From assembly GCA_021030905.1 (NCBI GenBank), contig JAGFMI010000001.1, positions 1,674,001 through 1,738,000 of the forward strand: DNA of 64,000 bases, in the 5' to 3' direction. Of this stretch, positions 1 through 11,635 are shown piece by piece. The stretch's first letter is position 1. Every line of letters begins with the position of its first letter. Source of the DNA: Pyrenula massariospora (lineage: Eukaryota > Ascomycota > Eurotiomycetes > Pyrenulales > Pyrenulaceae). A program made the translations under genes and the position numbers. Under the pieces are notes generated by a model. That model saw only the letters and a program-made list of their open reading frames with translations, made no database searches and was not told the origin of the DNA.

Positions 1-65
1 CAGAGGTGCAGCGCCGCGGGTTCCTTCTGTTTACCGAGGTTATTACCTTTGAGAAGGCGGGCAGC

Positions 66-2206
66 ATGATGGCGGAAGAGGAAATGGGGAACCAATACCA
101 GATGCTTGAGGAGCTGGGAAGTCAGTACCATCATACAGAAAACTTGGGATTCAAGGTCAGCGCTGACATGATGTCTAGGTGGAAGTTTTGGCACAGTTTA
201 CAAGGCAATTGAAAAGTCGACAGGTGAAATTGTGGCCATCAAACATGTTCGAATGAATCATACCACCTTCTAAATATTGCTCTGATCACTTTCTAGATCG
301 ATCTCGAGTCAAGTGAGGACGACATACAAGAGATCCAGCAGGAAATCTCCGTTCTTAGCACCTGCGCCAGCGAATTCGTGACCCAATACAAGACGAGCTT
401 TCTCCGGGGGTATAAGCTATGGATCGTCATGGAATACCTCGGTGGAGGCTCCTGCCAGGATCTTGTAAGTTTAGAAAATGAACAAGTTGTGTACTCGTTT
501 TCTAATATCGTTAGTTGAAACCCGGTTGCTTCGCCGAAGGACATATTGCCATTATATGCAGAGAACTACTGCGAGGGCTCAATTACCTACATCACGAGGG
601 CAAGATACATAGAGATGTCAAGGCGGCAAATGTACTTCTGTCGCAGGCGGGAAGAGTCAAGTTGGCAGATTTTGGGGTTGCCGCCCAGCTTACAAACATT
701 AAATCCCAGCGCAACACCTTTGTTGGGACACCGTTTTGGATGGCGCCGGAGGTGATTCAGCAATCAGGATATGACTTCAAGGCGGACATCTGGTCTCTTG
801 GGATCACGGCGATGGAGATGATCAACGGGGAACCGCCGAATTCTAATGTTCATCCGATGAAGGTTCTGTTTCTCATACCAAAGGCTCCGGCGCCGCGATT
901 AGAAGGAAGCAATCATAGCAAGAACTTCAGAGACTTCATTGCGAAATGTTTGATCAAAGATCCGGATCTTCGGCCAACCGCCAAAGAGCTGCTTAAGCAT
1001 CCATTCATTAAGGGCGCCGGGAGCACGGAGGCATTGCAAGAGCTAGTACTAAGAAAACAAGAGTGGGATGCAGGAAAAGGAACGGCAACAAACCTGAAAT
1101 ATTACGCCGAGACCATGAAAAGTATCTCACCGCATGTGGAGGAGGACGGCTGGGTCTTTGACACTGTCAAGGCCATTCCTACCGTGCAACATATCCATAC
1201 TCAAAAGCGAAGAAAACTTGATCTCGACAGCGCCCAAGAAGAAGCTACAACTATGATGGAGCAAATGAGTATCACAGAAACCCCCGAGAAACAGCAAGCA
1301 TCGAATATATCTACCACACGTCGAACACCGGCTCCACCTCAAAGCTCTCCCTCCACACGCCGCTCAACCAGAAAACGCATCCCCAGCGGCCATACAAAAC
1401 AACCGCTCGGAATCAACATGTCCTTTGGCAACAGTCCCTCCACCGTCCGCCAATTCCGCCGCGTCTCCCCGTCCTCCTCAACTCACGACCCATCCTCAAC
1501 AGTCCAGCGTCATTTCTCAAACTCCTCCACTCTGAATGACTCTGACGCTGAAAACATCCCCCCTCCCCCCTCCTTACATACCAACAACAACACCCCGCCA
1601 GAATCCAAAGAATCCCACCTCGGCCGCCTCCTCTACTCCAAATCCGTCGGCCTATCCTGCCAAGAAATCCTCAACACAACCTCTACGCAGTCTAGTCGCG
1701 AGGCCATATCCCGCCTGGCGGAATCTTTTTCCGACCTCGAAACCGTCGACCCGGAGGGTCTGTATCATATTCTCAAACTCACCGTCGAGAAAATGGGTCA
1801 AGACCCGACGCTTGCGGGGATGCTACCGAAGGCCCCGGTCAGCGGGGCGGCGAGTGTGATCAAAAGATCTCCCGCGAAACTGACGCATTCGCGCTCTGAA
1901 TCCGTGCCGCAGAATCAGAAATCTGCCGCCGCGGCGGGAGCGAAATTGGTCCTAGCGCAGAACAATCCGCACCTGAAGAGCCATCGGCGGCGACAGTCGG
2001 CACAGGTGCAGGTGCAGAGGGAGGCTAGCGGCGGTGGCGTCCTGAGCCCACCACCGCCGCCGGGGAAGAAGGAGAGGGAGAGGTGGGAGGGGATGTCCGG
2101 GACGGAGGAGGAGGGGGTGGTGGGGATGGAGCATACGAGGCAGCTGGGGGAGGTGCTTTTTCTGCGGTGGTGTGAGGGGTTGAGGGGAAGATGGCCGGGG
2201 GTTTGA
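66..2206 (+). CDS. Sid1/SepL-type Ste20-family (GCK) protein kinase
   Basis: Exons 66-120, 179-246, 297-464 and 515-2206 give 660 aa. Removing the three short introns restores the glycine loop [11 protein letters not shown] (about residues 17-27), the ATP-binding Lys in VAIKH (40), the catalytic loop HRDVKAAN (129-136), DFG (149-151) and [10 protein letters not shown] in the activation segment. The kinase domain at the N-terminus is followed by a long Ser/Pro-rich, probably disordered tail. The wording [17 protein letters not shown] and the YYAE...GWVFDT block after the kinase domain match fungal Sid1/SepL kinases, which act in the septation initiation network at the spindle pole body to trigger septum formation; this assignment is from memory of the family. 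Two adjacent ATGs (66, 69) are both possible. The frame stays open to base 6, so an upstream exon cannot be excluded. The last ~100 residues are low complexity. Other GCK kinases (Kic1/Nak1 type) are a less likely alternative. Confidence 0.86.
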
Positions 2207-3348
2207 GGGTGGTGTTGTGAGGTAGGGAGCGAGGGGGGTAAGAGGAGGGGAGGTGTGGTGGATGTTAATTTGGATATACACACAGCGAGCACGGCGGAAG
2301 TATGTGTGGGTTTTGCATAGCGGGTGTCGTGCTATTTACATTTTGAATGTGTTTTCTTGTATGGTATAGATATTGGCACAGGCTGGTGGCATTGTAAATA
2401 GACTCTCTGCTTTGGATTTATGCATATGGTGCATTTCCTAGAATGTCGTAGACTGAAGATATCAGTGCAGTACCGTACAAGAAGACGCCGCTTCACAAGC
2501 TGAGCTGCTCTGACGGCTTAGCTCTTCGTCGCTTGTTTTTTTTTTTCTCCTTTTAGAGAGTTCAAGCACTGAAATGGATTGAAATAAAATATCGAAATTT
2601 CCCCGTGGTTCGTTGTATGTACTTACTCTTTTTCTTTTAGACGTGAGGATTTTGACACGTTGAGAACGAACAATCTCCTCCGCTTTCCCAGAGCAAAAGA
2701 TAACCTGGACGGACAGCGCTCTGTTCTCCCAGGTCCGATCAGAGATCTCTCCGTCCAGATCTGCATCGCCCTTTCGAAGCGGTCCTACTCATTGCGAAGC
2801 AATGAAAGTCCTAAGATTACCTCAGATAGACGGGTAGGCGGGTTGTTCGTTACTCAGTCAATTCAATGGCTACGAATCCACCAGGCGGAGGTGGAAGGTG
2901 GAGGGTGGAGGGCAGCGCCATAACCCACCCGGCCATGCAAGGTGGACGGTAATTGAGGTTTGGTGCTGGATGCGGTGTGGCCGTTGCCTCTTGGAGGATA
3001 GAGTGAGGGGATGGCTTGGGGCTTGAGGGATGGAGGTGCGGAGACAGGAGAGGCGTTGGGGTTGGCACGGTTGGGTCTTTGGGGGTTTGGTTTTGGAGGC
3101 TTTGGGCGTAGAAGGTCGGATGGGAAGGGTTTTAAGAGAATTAGTTGATTTTACTGTACGATGCGAAGACGAGCTAGAGATTCTCGATTCTTTGATCTAG
3201 AGCGACCAACTTGGTTACAGGGGTCATCTGTCCACAAAGCAAAAGGCAGTGACTAACTGCGAGGTATCATTCAAACGGTCATAAACTCCCCACCAACCAG
3301 CAGATAGTAAAAATCAAAGATACTGTACACTTGCATCAGATAGCATAA
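2207..3348. other. Convergent intergenic spacer
   Basis: This lies between the 3' ends of two convergent genes and so should hold both 3' UTRs. I see a T-run near 2537 and a G-rich purine tract near 2886-2915 with repeated GGTGGA units. Short open frames here lack any recognisable motif. Confidence 0.6.
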
Positions 3349-4919
3349 TCAAAGTAACACCTTTTCCTTGACCTCCACTCCAAAGACTTGCCCTCGGATT
3401 GATAACCGCCGGTCAATCATATTCGGAATGCTACCCTCATCGAATTCCGGCGGCAAATGCGGCAACGGCTTGTCAGTCGACAATCTCGGTCGTGCAGATG
3501 TGTCCCCGATCGATGACGGACTCGGAGGAGTGTCTGCAAAAGATGTCGGTCTCGAAAATGTTGGTGCGAAAGATGTGGGCCGTGACGATGTCTGTAGCAA
3601 CGATATTGGCCTGGAGGATGTTTGTGTCATAGAAGTCGGTCTTGACGACCTTGGTTTCGGAGCGCGAAACGTCCGCTGTGACCTCCACTCCACCCTCTGC
3701 TTCAGCCATTGCTTGGCCGCCTTCTCTGTCTCCATCTCTTTATATCCGGGGAGATTTGCATCGTAGATGGGAGCGTCGAGCACCTCATCGCGTGCAAGTA
3801 CGAAGGTAGTGCAAGGGTTGACGAACTCCCATTTACCGACCCAGACGGTGATTGCGTCACGGAGGCACTCGCTGCCTCCGGCGCAGATGAGCGTTTCTTC
3901 TACTGGCGCGTCTTTCCACCATGACAGTTCCGCTTTTGCGGGCTGCATGTATAGATCGCTTTCGCGGAGGCCCATGTAGGTTTCAATCCATTTGTCAGCG
4001 ACCTTTTTGACAACGATGTCCCGGTGCTTGCCCTCTTCGTTGCTCTTTGTCCGCGTATCGAAACTGACCCAAGGGCTTAGTAGAATCATCCCGCGTAGAT
4101 TCTCGTTGAGTTTCAACGTCTCTATCTCAGGGTGGGGATGGAGCAAGTGCGAAATCACAGCGAGACATATATTGCCGCCTGAGCTGTCACCTCCTAAGAT
4201 GACCTGGGAAGCTGATTTGAAGGCGAGAATGTATGTCAATGCAGAAAGAGCTTCTCGGATTTGTTGAGGATACGAAGCGAATGGGGTGAGTGTATAAGCA
4301 ACAACAAAGATGGAAAGAGATGGGCCGACTGCGGAACGGAGACGTTGGAGATACGCCAGGTGGTAAGAGTCACCGCCCATACCGAAGCCGCCACCATGGG
4401 AGTAGACCATAGTGTACGGGGCGTCTGGACGGCCGAGCCAGAAGCCTTGGGCACCAGAGTCGAGGTCGACGATCTCGGGCGTCAGATTATTCCTTTCGCA
4501 GAACCTTTTGTAAACCCTCACAAAAGACGGCGTCATGTATCTGCCACACAGTATTAGAAATTATTTGAGGCGAATCCTCTGGCACCAACGTACTGTAACT
4601 GGGCAACTGAATACCGCTTCAAGCCCGACCGGATGAAGAGGTGGAACAGATGGCGGGCATACGTATCGGCGCCAGATTCACCACGGAATGGAGTTGTTAC
4701 TGATCCAAGAGCTACTTTCAAGAGTACATAGATAAAAGCCGGGAGCAGGTCGAGCTTCTCGCGTTTGGAAATCTGCGAGCCCGGTTTTCCATGGACACCA
4801 TGGATTTCAGGCTCCGGGTGGATGTCTGAATACTCAATCCAGCTATCATCTGACTTCTCTGACTTCTCAAATTTCTCATATGAAGGCACCGCCGTAAGGG
4901 AGCTTTGACGAGAAGACAT
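3349..4919 (-). CDS. Alpha/beta hydrolase fold-3 family protein with repeat tail
   Basis: Exons 4919-4594 and 4540-3349 give 505 aa; the intron has a GTACGT donor and joins Q109. The start MSSRQSS is the first ATG in frame that precedes the conserved region. The protein has a hydrophobic stretch near residues 65-80, then the oxyanion-hole motif HGGG (157-160) and nucleophile motif GDSSGG (Ser228), as in the hormone-sensitive-lipase/steryl acetyl hydrolase class of fungal esterases. The Asp region (SECLRD) is present. The place where family members usually carry the catalytic His (pattern E-x-H-D-A-P) reads EVLDAP, with Leu363 instead. After the hydrolase domain comes a ~100-residue extension with four 10-residue SRPTS-type repeats (407-446). 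Substrate is unknown; if the His really is missing it may not be an active esterase. Confidence 0.85.
3529..3648 (-). repeat. Four tandem 30-bp coding repeats
   Basis: The tail of the hydrolase encodes four consecutive 10-residue units of pattern (S/F)SRP(T/I)S-x4, for example SSRPTSFAPT and FSRPTSFADT. Units differ by several substitutions. A more diverged copy (GDTSARPRL) may follow. Confidence 0.8.
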
Positions 4920-7231
4920 GATGAACAGTTGGCTGGAGTACAGGTGAAAAGCACACACAGGAGGAAGGGGCGGGCAGAAACAGCTGTTCGAGGGAACTTG
5001 CACACGATGGGCTGCTGTGAAAAAAGTCCCTTCGAGAGCTTTTTGCTCCATCGTGAGGGGTACGGAAGCTCCAGCCTCGTTATCTCAATCATTGCATCAT
5101 ATCACGGCCACTTGCCCATCTTCAAACAGCTCTAGGATCCCCAAACCCCACGGGGTAGCGAAGCTTGTGCTATAGCAGTCAAGTCTCTGGACGAGAGACC
5201 GAGGTACATGGTTGCTCTGAGAATAAGTGCAGGAGTGACAAGTGACGATCCCCTCGGGCGGGGTCGCTCTTAGAGAAGCAATGACCATCACATGTGAACG
5301 CGTTTGCCGCATGAGCATGGGTTTCCCTTCAAATGCTGGCTGAAGATTGAAGCTCGGCCCATCGCAGCTGATGCCTGGTCTGCATTGGTCAATGGACCTG
5401 AAGACTTCGTCCGCGCTTTTGCTGGTGGACTTGGTTCAGGAAGACTCTGCCAGGCGCTTGGCAGACGTCATCGAGCGTCGGCTAAACTTCCGCCGAACAA
5501 TTTCTTGGCATCTAAAGGGAAAGAAAAATCTGCAGCCTACTCAGCCCCTACTTTGCATGTAACATGTTTGTGAAGACTGCGCGCGGGGCGAAATCTTGTC
5601 CACACACAAGGCAGAGTCTGATTCATTCCGCTAGGGACTGATGGAGATATGCCAAATCTTCCAGCTTTGTGGACCGGGGAAAGAGCTGCCCTGGAGATAA
5701 CGAAACGTCAAGGCACCTGGAATGGTCTCCACGCCCAACGGATCTGGTAAAATCTCGCCCCCCATTGCAGCCTAGAAATGTAAATGCAGGCGCTCGCCTG
5801 CCCTGCGTTGCGGGTAAACCGAAGTGAGCTTCCGGTCCGGCCCCAAATCCTAAGGTGAACTCAGCTGTACAGTGGTCCAAAGGCCGCCGGGGATAATGTA
5901 TTCTCATATTCTATCGGTATAGGTTGCTCACAAAAAAGGTATTACGCTTCCACCCATAGTAGCAAGACCTCCATTGTGATATCCTTTAATTCCTCTATAA
6001 ATTCATCCTTCGCAAGCTGTTTTAACCTTTGGCATCTATAATGCTACCCACAAGTTCTTATCTCATCATCCCCAAAGTTTAAGTCACATATTGTGAAGGC
6101 GCCGAAAAGGTGAGGCTAAATCCAGCTGTGTTGGCGCTCCTGCATGTCTTCCCGAAAATCAGGCTCTCGTGCCACGAACTTCTGGGTCATGTCGCATCTC
6201 CACTGTGTTTTCCCGGGATCTTTCAGCCTTGTCTATGTATGACGTTACCGGATTTTTTCCAGCCCGATGTAACAAGAATTCTTTGCTGACCATATTTACA
6301 TTACAAAGCTTGCAGACATCTCTGCACCTTGTCCATAGATAAGGCACGTTCCAAAAGAGGACCGACCAACGTCGTACTTGCGACTTTGTCAGGGTTGTCC
6401 TGAAAAAGCCATTCGACTGTCGACAGCCACTCTGCGACAACAGGCTTTGCTTTGGGGGTAGAGTAGGACGAGTATAGACATAGAGCCTCGGACTGCTGCA
6501 AAGTGCAAGCCGAGCCTGTCAAAACATCATGCTGGCCTTCTCCCTGTCGACACAGGAAACGGCATCCGGGGCTTTTTGAGCCAGCCCTTTCAAACGCATC
6601 TTGCAATCCTATGCCGACAAGCGCGATGCAGATGCCATCAATCACGAAGTTCAAATATACTAGCTACCATTTTTCTGAGAATAAGAGTAATCTCTCGGCA
6701 TCAATGGGATCAGTCTCGCAGATTTTTAGGCTATTCGTCAAGGTTCAGACTCCAAATATACCTCAAGCCACGTCTTGGACCCCAATGGAAATTTGCAACA
6801 AGAGCTGCAGTAAAAGCCGCTAACTTGTTCAGTAAAGGGAGCTTTAGGGTTTCATTCATGCATACCTCAGCGACCCCTGAACAGTACATATCCAACACCA
6901 CTATTTCAATGGAAACAATCAATTTTTAGCGAACTTCGACGTTACAAGATGCATATCGTGTGCCTTGGCCAACATCACAATGCAGCAACTTTGACAAAGG
7001 GCAGGGTAACGATTATTTGCTCAATTTCAGGGATGAAGGCTGTTGATATCAAATCCGTTCGCCGTTCCCCAAGCTCTGCCAGCTCCCTGGAAGGAATAGC
7101 ATGTGATCAGCACTAGTACCAGGCAAGAATTGACATAAATAGTCGCGCTGGTTCCAATTCCAGCCGCGTTGCATTGCCCTTCACCTTGTTCTGATCTTTG
7201 ACACCGTTAACCACTAAGAAACAGATCAAGC
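4920..7231. other. Long divergent intergenic region
   Basis: The region separates the hydrolase (-) from the membrane glycoprotein (+) and should hold both promoters. ATAAATAG at 7135-7142 lies about 90 bp upstream of the ATG at 7232 and could be a TATA-type element. One reverse-strand open frame (6301-6654) looks more protein-like than the rest and is listed separately. Nothing else is recognisable. Confidence 0.5.
6301..6654 (-). CDS. Doubtful ORF, possible exon or gene remnant
   Basis: A 117-codon open frame beginning at a TTG, so it is not a complete gene as it stands. Its second half (LYSSYSTPKAKPVVAEWL, then VEWLFQDNPDKVAS and LLERALSMDKVQRCLQAL) has the composition of an amphipathic helical protein rather than random translation. 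I do not recognise a family. Another short reverse frame lies upstream at 6731-6922 but I could not join them with convincing splice sites. It could be the last exon of an unrecognised gene, a decayed copy or chance. Confidence 0.25.
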   Translation of the reverse strand: MNFVIDGICIALVGIGLQDAFERAGSKSPGCRFLCRQGEGQHDVLTGSACTLQQSEALCLYSSYSTPKAKPVVAEWLSTVEWLFQDNPDKVASTTLVGPLLERALSMDKVQRCLQAL

Positions 7232-9873
7232 ATGGCAGACTCTATCACTGACTACCCTGTCTATCTAGGTATCTGGACAAATTGGTCTCTTGGTGGACGA
7301 ATCACTGGATCAATAATTACTTTGAGTCACCGTAACGGCGCCCTTCTAACGACCTTTATTGCTCTTTTCATCACCTTTGCGGGCTCTAAACTCTGGCGGA
7401 TTGCGTGTTTTGCTTTACATCAACTACTTCTCGCGAGACCTGATATACCTCAAGATGGGTTATATCACCAACGTCAGGCAATTCTTCGTAATGCTATTGA
7501 CGAGAAGAATGGCCTTGAAAGCTTTGTACAACTTGTCTGGGCATGGCGTCGGAAAGTTCAGCACCCTTATCATCGAATGTTTCCTGTAATCTTTTTCTCC
7601 CTCTTTGCTACGGCTGCTTTTGCAATAAGTAGCATCTTTTCATCCAAAATCAGCACTTCTATGGGCAACGAGGTGCTAATTTCCAGCCCTAATTGTGGTA
7701 TAGCTGGCTCTAATGCATCCTCGTTCTTTCCTGCAACGCCACAACAAGAAAACAGCATCTATGATGCGTGGATTGCCGAAAGCACGACGTCGTATGCCAA
7801 CTACGCACAAAGATGTTACTCAATAGAGCGTGGAGCGGGAAATGCAGGAGGCTGCTTACCTTTCGTGAAGACAAGACTACCCAGCACAATTGATCGAAAT
7901 GCAAGCTGTCCATTTCAAGAGAGAATTTGCCACAAAAAGAATGGAAACATCAGACTTGATAGTGGTTATCTCAATTCTCAAGCTGATCTCGGATTAAACA
8001 CACCTTTAGATCTTCAATTTGACATGAGAATTGCAACTCATTGCGCCCCTCTAAAGACCGATGGCTATCACAAAACCGTACATTACTCCCCCGACAAGCC
8101 CTACGTCCAGTATTTTTATGGTCCACAAGTAGCGATGGAGTACAGTGATACATTTGCTTACACTTACTTGGCCGAGCAGCCATCAATCAATGAGCTTAAA
8201 TGGCAGAATGGCTCCGGCTTAATTCCGGACTATGCAATTGCGTAAGCTAACTCAAATAATCCAGCAAAGAATTAACCTAGAATCCTCAAGCTAATCTGCA
8301 TAAGCCAAAAATCCTACTTTGTGTACAATGGATCGGGACAGAATCCACAGCCCAACAATATCGTCAGCAATTTCAATGCTATTAAGGAGCTTTCCGAAGG
8401 TGACGGCGACACAACATTAGTCTTCCTCTCAGCCAATGGTGTACGCTATACAGAACCAATTGATGACGATTGGTATTCTGCACATCAAGTCGATAATGAT
8501 GTATTTCGAGGCGCTAACGGTAGATCTATTTCTCCAACGTACCTGGCTGATCAACCAGCTTCAGTCCTCGGATGCAAGGTACAGTATCAGGCTTGTGACC
8601 CGAATTCGGCCCGGGACTCCGGCTGCTCTCGGTGGGGCGGTATGGCAGATATCGATTTCTCTATCACAGCGCCTAGAACGAGAAGGGAGCAGGCGATGTA
8701 TTGGATCATTGGAATCTATGGGCTAGACACGGTAGTGCGGACGCTGAAGGTGTCGTCTTTGAAATCAAGATTCCGCAACACATCCCTGATGCTGGCCGCA
8801 CTACCATCAAATCAGTGGCAGTCAGAAGTCGAAAATTGGCACAACATTGTCCTGGCTGCTCTCCAAGGTCTTCGCGTAGATTGTGCTGTAGGTCCAGGTG
8901 ACTATGAAATGCTCAAGTTATTTTGGACCAGACCGTTTAACGAGGTGCAGAGGTCCCTTTGCAAGAGTCAGGTATTAAGTCTCTCCTTTTCCAATTGCAG
9001 GCTAATCCTTTTTCGAGTGCCGGAAGGTAGCTTGAGTAAGGATTTAGCATACCTGCGAGAAAATTCCTTATTATATCAGTGCTTGTAACGCTAACATACG
9101 TACAGAAGATCGTTTCTACAGCCTATACGAATTTCTCGATGATGTGGGTCCTTATAATTCTTGTCATTGGAATCGCAGTCATCCTCCTCGAATTAATGCT
9201 TGAAACGGTTGTCGTCTGGCTTGAAGAACATAAAATTATTAAAACCCCAAGCGCGGAGTGGTTCAGCAATAATACCCTCCAACTACAACGTATGGCTCAT
9301 GAAGAACTTGGTCTCGGTGACTGGGAAGGCTGTACCGGACCAAGAACCATTCCCGTGACAATGAAGGGTCAGCTTCTTGGTATCCTCGATCGTGGAGATT
9401 TGAAGCATCCGAGACTTGTGAATCCGGGTGCAGCGCCTGACAAGTCTAGCGGCGTTCCTGCAACTAATGAATCTGGTGGTGAAAGTTGCAAGATTGAACA
9501 CAGCGAGACAGGCGTTAATGAGGAACATCCAAGCTCCGCTCCCGAAGAAGTTAAGGATCACAATAGCAATTCCTCCATTAAGAGCCCAGGTTGCGATGGA
9601 ACTCAGACTGTCGTACCCAGCCCGGGTGCAGCGCCTGACACGTCTAGCGGCGTTCCTAATACTAGCAAATCTGGTGGTGAGAGATGCAAGACTGAAAATA
9701 GTGAGACAGGCGTCCATAAGCAACATCCAAACTCCGCTCTCGAAGGAACTGAGGATCACAATAGCAGTTTCTCCATTGAGAACTCAGGCGGCGACGGAAT
9801 TCAGACGATTGAACCTAGCCCGGATGCATCAACCGAGCAACAGCAGCAGAATCGGGGGCAGAGAGAAGTGTAG
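7232..9873 (+). CDS. Large fungal membrane glycoprotein of unknown function
   Basis: Exons 7232-8241, 8281-8971 and 9106-9873 give 822 aa. There are transmembrane segments near residues 36-58 and 113-135, then a ~430-residue presumably extracytoplasmic region with several N-glycosylation sequons (NASS, NASC, NGSG) and paired cysteines, and a third membrane segment near 578-600. The short conserved stretch after it (LQLQRMAHEELGLGDWEG) is shared, as far as I remember, with a widespread family of uncharacterised fungal membrane proteins. The cytoplasmic tail holds an exact-length 66-residue tandem duplication (about 674-805) followed by a short Gln run. No catalytic motif is visible. It stands alone, with long spacers on both sides. 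The ATG is the first after an in-frame upstream stop and precedes the first membrane helix. Confidence 0.82.
9424..9819 (+). repeat. 198-bp tandem duplication inside coding sequence
   Basis: Two head-to-tail copies, 9424-9621 and 9622-9819, each encode 66 residues starting PGAAPD and ending in a Pro-Ser pair. The copies have clearly diverged (for example VPATNESGG against VPNTSKSGG) yet kept the same length and frame, and a third partial unit (PDAS) follows. Confidence 0.93.
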
Positions 9874-10368
9874 CAATCGTGAAACCGGGATCCAAGAAAA
9901 GTACTCAGACTTGTTTCAGGGTAAAAGGGCCGTTCGCTATTCAGAAGTTACGGAAAGCTCAAGATGGTTGGTCCTACAAGGCAGCTTCAAATTTTTGTCA
10001 CCGCTGCACTAGGTACTTGAGATCATTGAGGTTTATCACGGCCCCGCGATATACAAACAACAGTCCTTTCAGCCTGTTGATGTTTCGTATTGACTTTCTC
10101 GCTGAACAGAATGACAGACAGGGTGTTGATTCTACAGTCGTTACAAAGAAGATCGGGTTAGATAGCAAAATCCTGCTGGCAACCACAACCTTATTTCAGA
10201 TACTGATGACCCAAAATGGCAACACAGCAGCAGGATTTTTCCCGCATTGCGGGCCGACGAGATTTGTTTGTTTTGGTTAATTGATTCTCCTCACGTTTTT
10301 TAACATTCCATCCTTGTCTACTGTGACTGGTAGTGAGTGACTAGAGTCCTTTTTGCGTGCGACATCGA

Positions 10369-10373
<5 letters not shown>

Positions 10374-10406
<33 letters not shown>
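10374..10406. repeat. (CA)n microsatellite
   Basis: An uninterrupted CA dinucleotide run of about 33 bases. It is a simple-sequence repeat and likely length-variable between strains. Confidence 0.97.
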
Positions 10407-10408
<2 letters not shown>

Positions 10409-11467
10409 GGCTTTGATTGCAGTACCAAACACCGCGCTCTAACGTCCTCTTGGACGTACTCATTCCTTGCTCTCTATCCTCATCTGCCCTCCGCTCATCC
10501 TTGATTCTTGACACATGCTTCTTGGGCGACCATCCACTTAGTCTCAAACGCGTGCTTGAAGCTCCGTCAATGCCTAGAGATCCATTTGTCCATGTACCAA
10601 ATATGCTACCTACCATGGTTAGATTCGTCCCGTGCTTGCCAGAATATACAATAAGATGTCAGAGTAAACTTTTGCTCCTTCACTTTGAAGCCTTTGAACT
10701 ACCACAGGAAGTCCTAAGGTTCCCTTAAGGGTGTAGGGCTTGAGGAAGCCAATACTCTAACTAGTGACGGATACAAAATTGAAGAGGATATATTCGAGAA
10801 ACTACCATAGTGGCGAGGAGCACGGCACATCGGGTCAGCCTTACCGTACGACATCCTACCTCTGACGCGGGAAAGGAGGAACATAGCGAACGGATAAAAG
10901 ATAATTTGAGTTCTAGATTCTAGCAAAGCCCCTAAGCGGATCTACCTTTCCCCGTCGTGACTTCGTCACATTCCTTCTGTCTGTCGCGATGTACAGCATT
11001 AGCAGTAGCTTATTCGAGGGACGCCCACGCCGTGTATGATTCGTCGTAGATGGAGCGGTGCGTTTAAGCGTCGTATAGAGTCTGTTAAGGTGCGGATCGT
11101 CCCGTAGCAAGCGGACTGAGATTTGCGGTTATTGTTTATTGGGCAATTATTTGATGTGGGAACTCAGGCTGGTGTTACATGACAGCGAAGGTCCTTAACG
11201 CGTTGTGACGGGCCGTGACGAAGAATTTGCAATAGTTCAAGCTCACATGACTACGCGGGTGTCAAGAGCCGGGATGAAATTATCTCTACTGAAATATCAA
11301 GAATACATAATACAAGAGCTACCATAGCTATGACCGTCACAGATGGCGGATTAGGCTTTCAACAATCTCTATTCATCAAAAGCTTTAGACTTTTAGTCCG
11401 TCTCGAGCAGACTCGTATGAGAAACAGTGCTCTCTCAGAAAAGAACTTCACCTATAGTATACGGGTG

Positions 11468-11488
11468 TGAATGAATGAATGAATGAAT
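11468..11488. repeat. (TGAA)5 microsatellite
   Basis: Five perfect TGAA units in the noncoding spacer. Confidence 0.9.
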
Positions 11489-11635
11489 CAATGAGATATC
11501 CAGCGCAGTATATAGCCTATTCGCTACTCTTTTTGGGGAATTCTTTCGTGGTAAGACCGATCGCGGGATTCCTTTGCAGATCTCTACACTTTCATGAACT
11601 TACCGTCTCCCACTGACTCGAAACACCTACCGCCC

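Larger units (their letters stand above)
9874..11635. other. Convergent intergenic spacer with microsatellites
   Basis: It lies between the 3' ends of the membrane glycoprotein and the carboxylesterase. Apart from two simple repeats (listed separately) I see no coding frame with recognisable motifs, no RNA gene and no mobile element. Confidence 0.55.

Noticed and set aside
1915-2292. Antisense ORFs over the kinase tail
   Set aside because: Pro/Leu-rich shadows of the purine-rich 3' end of the kinase gene.
9283-10012. Long antisense (9283-9759) and alternate-frame (9428-10012) ORFs over the membrane glycoprotein tail
   Set aside because: They arise because the 198-bp duplication copies the same open shadow frame twice; the real frame is fixed by upstream exons and the membrane helix.
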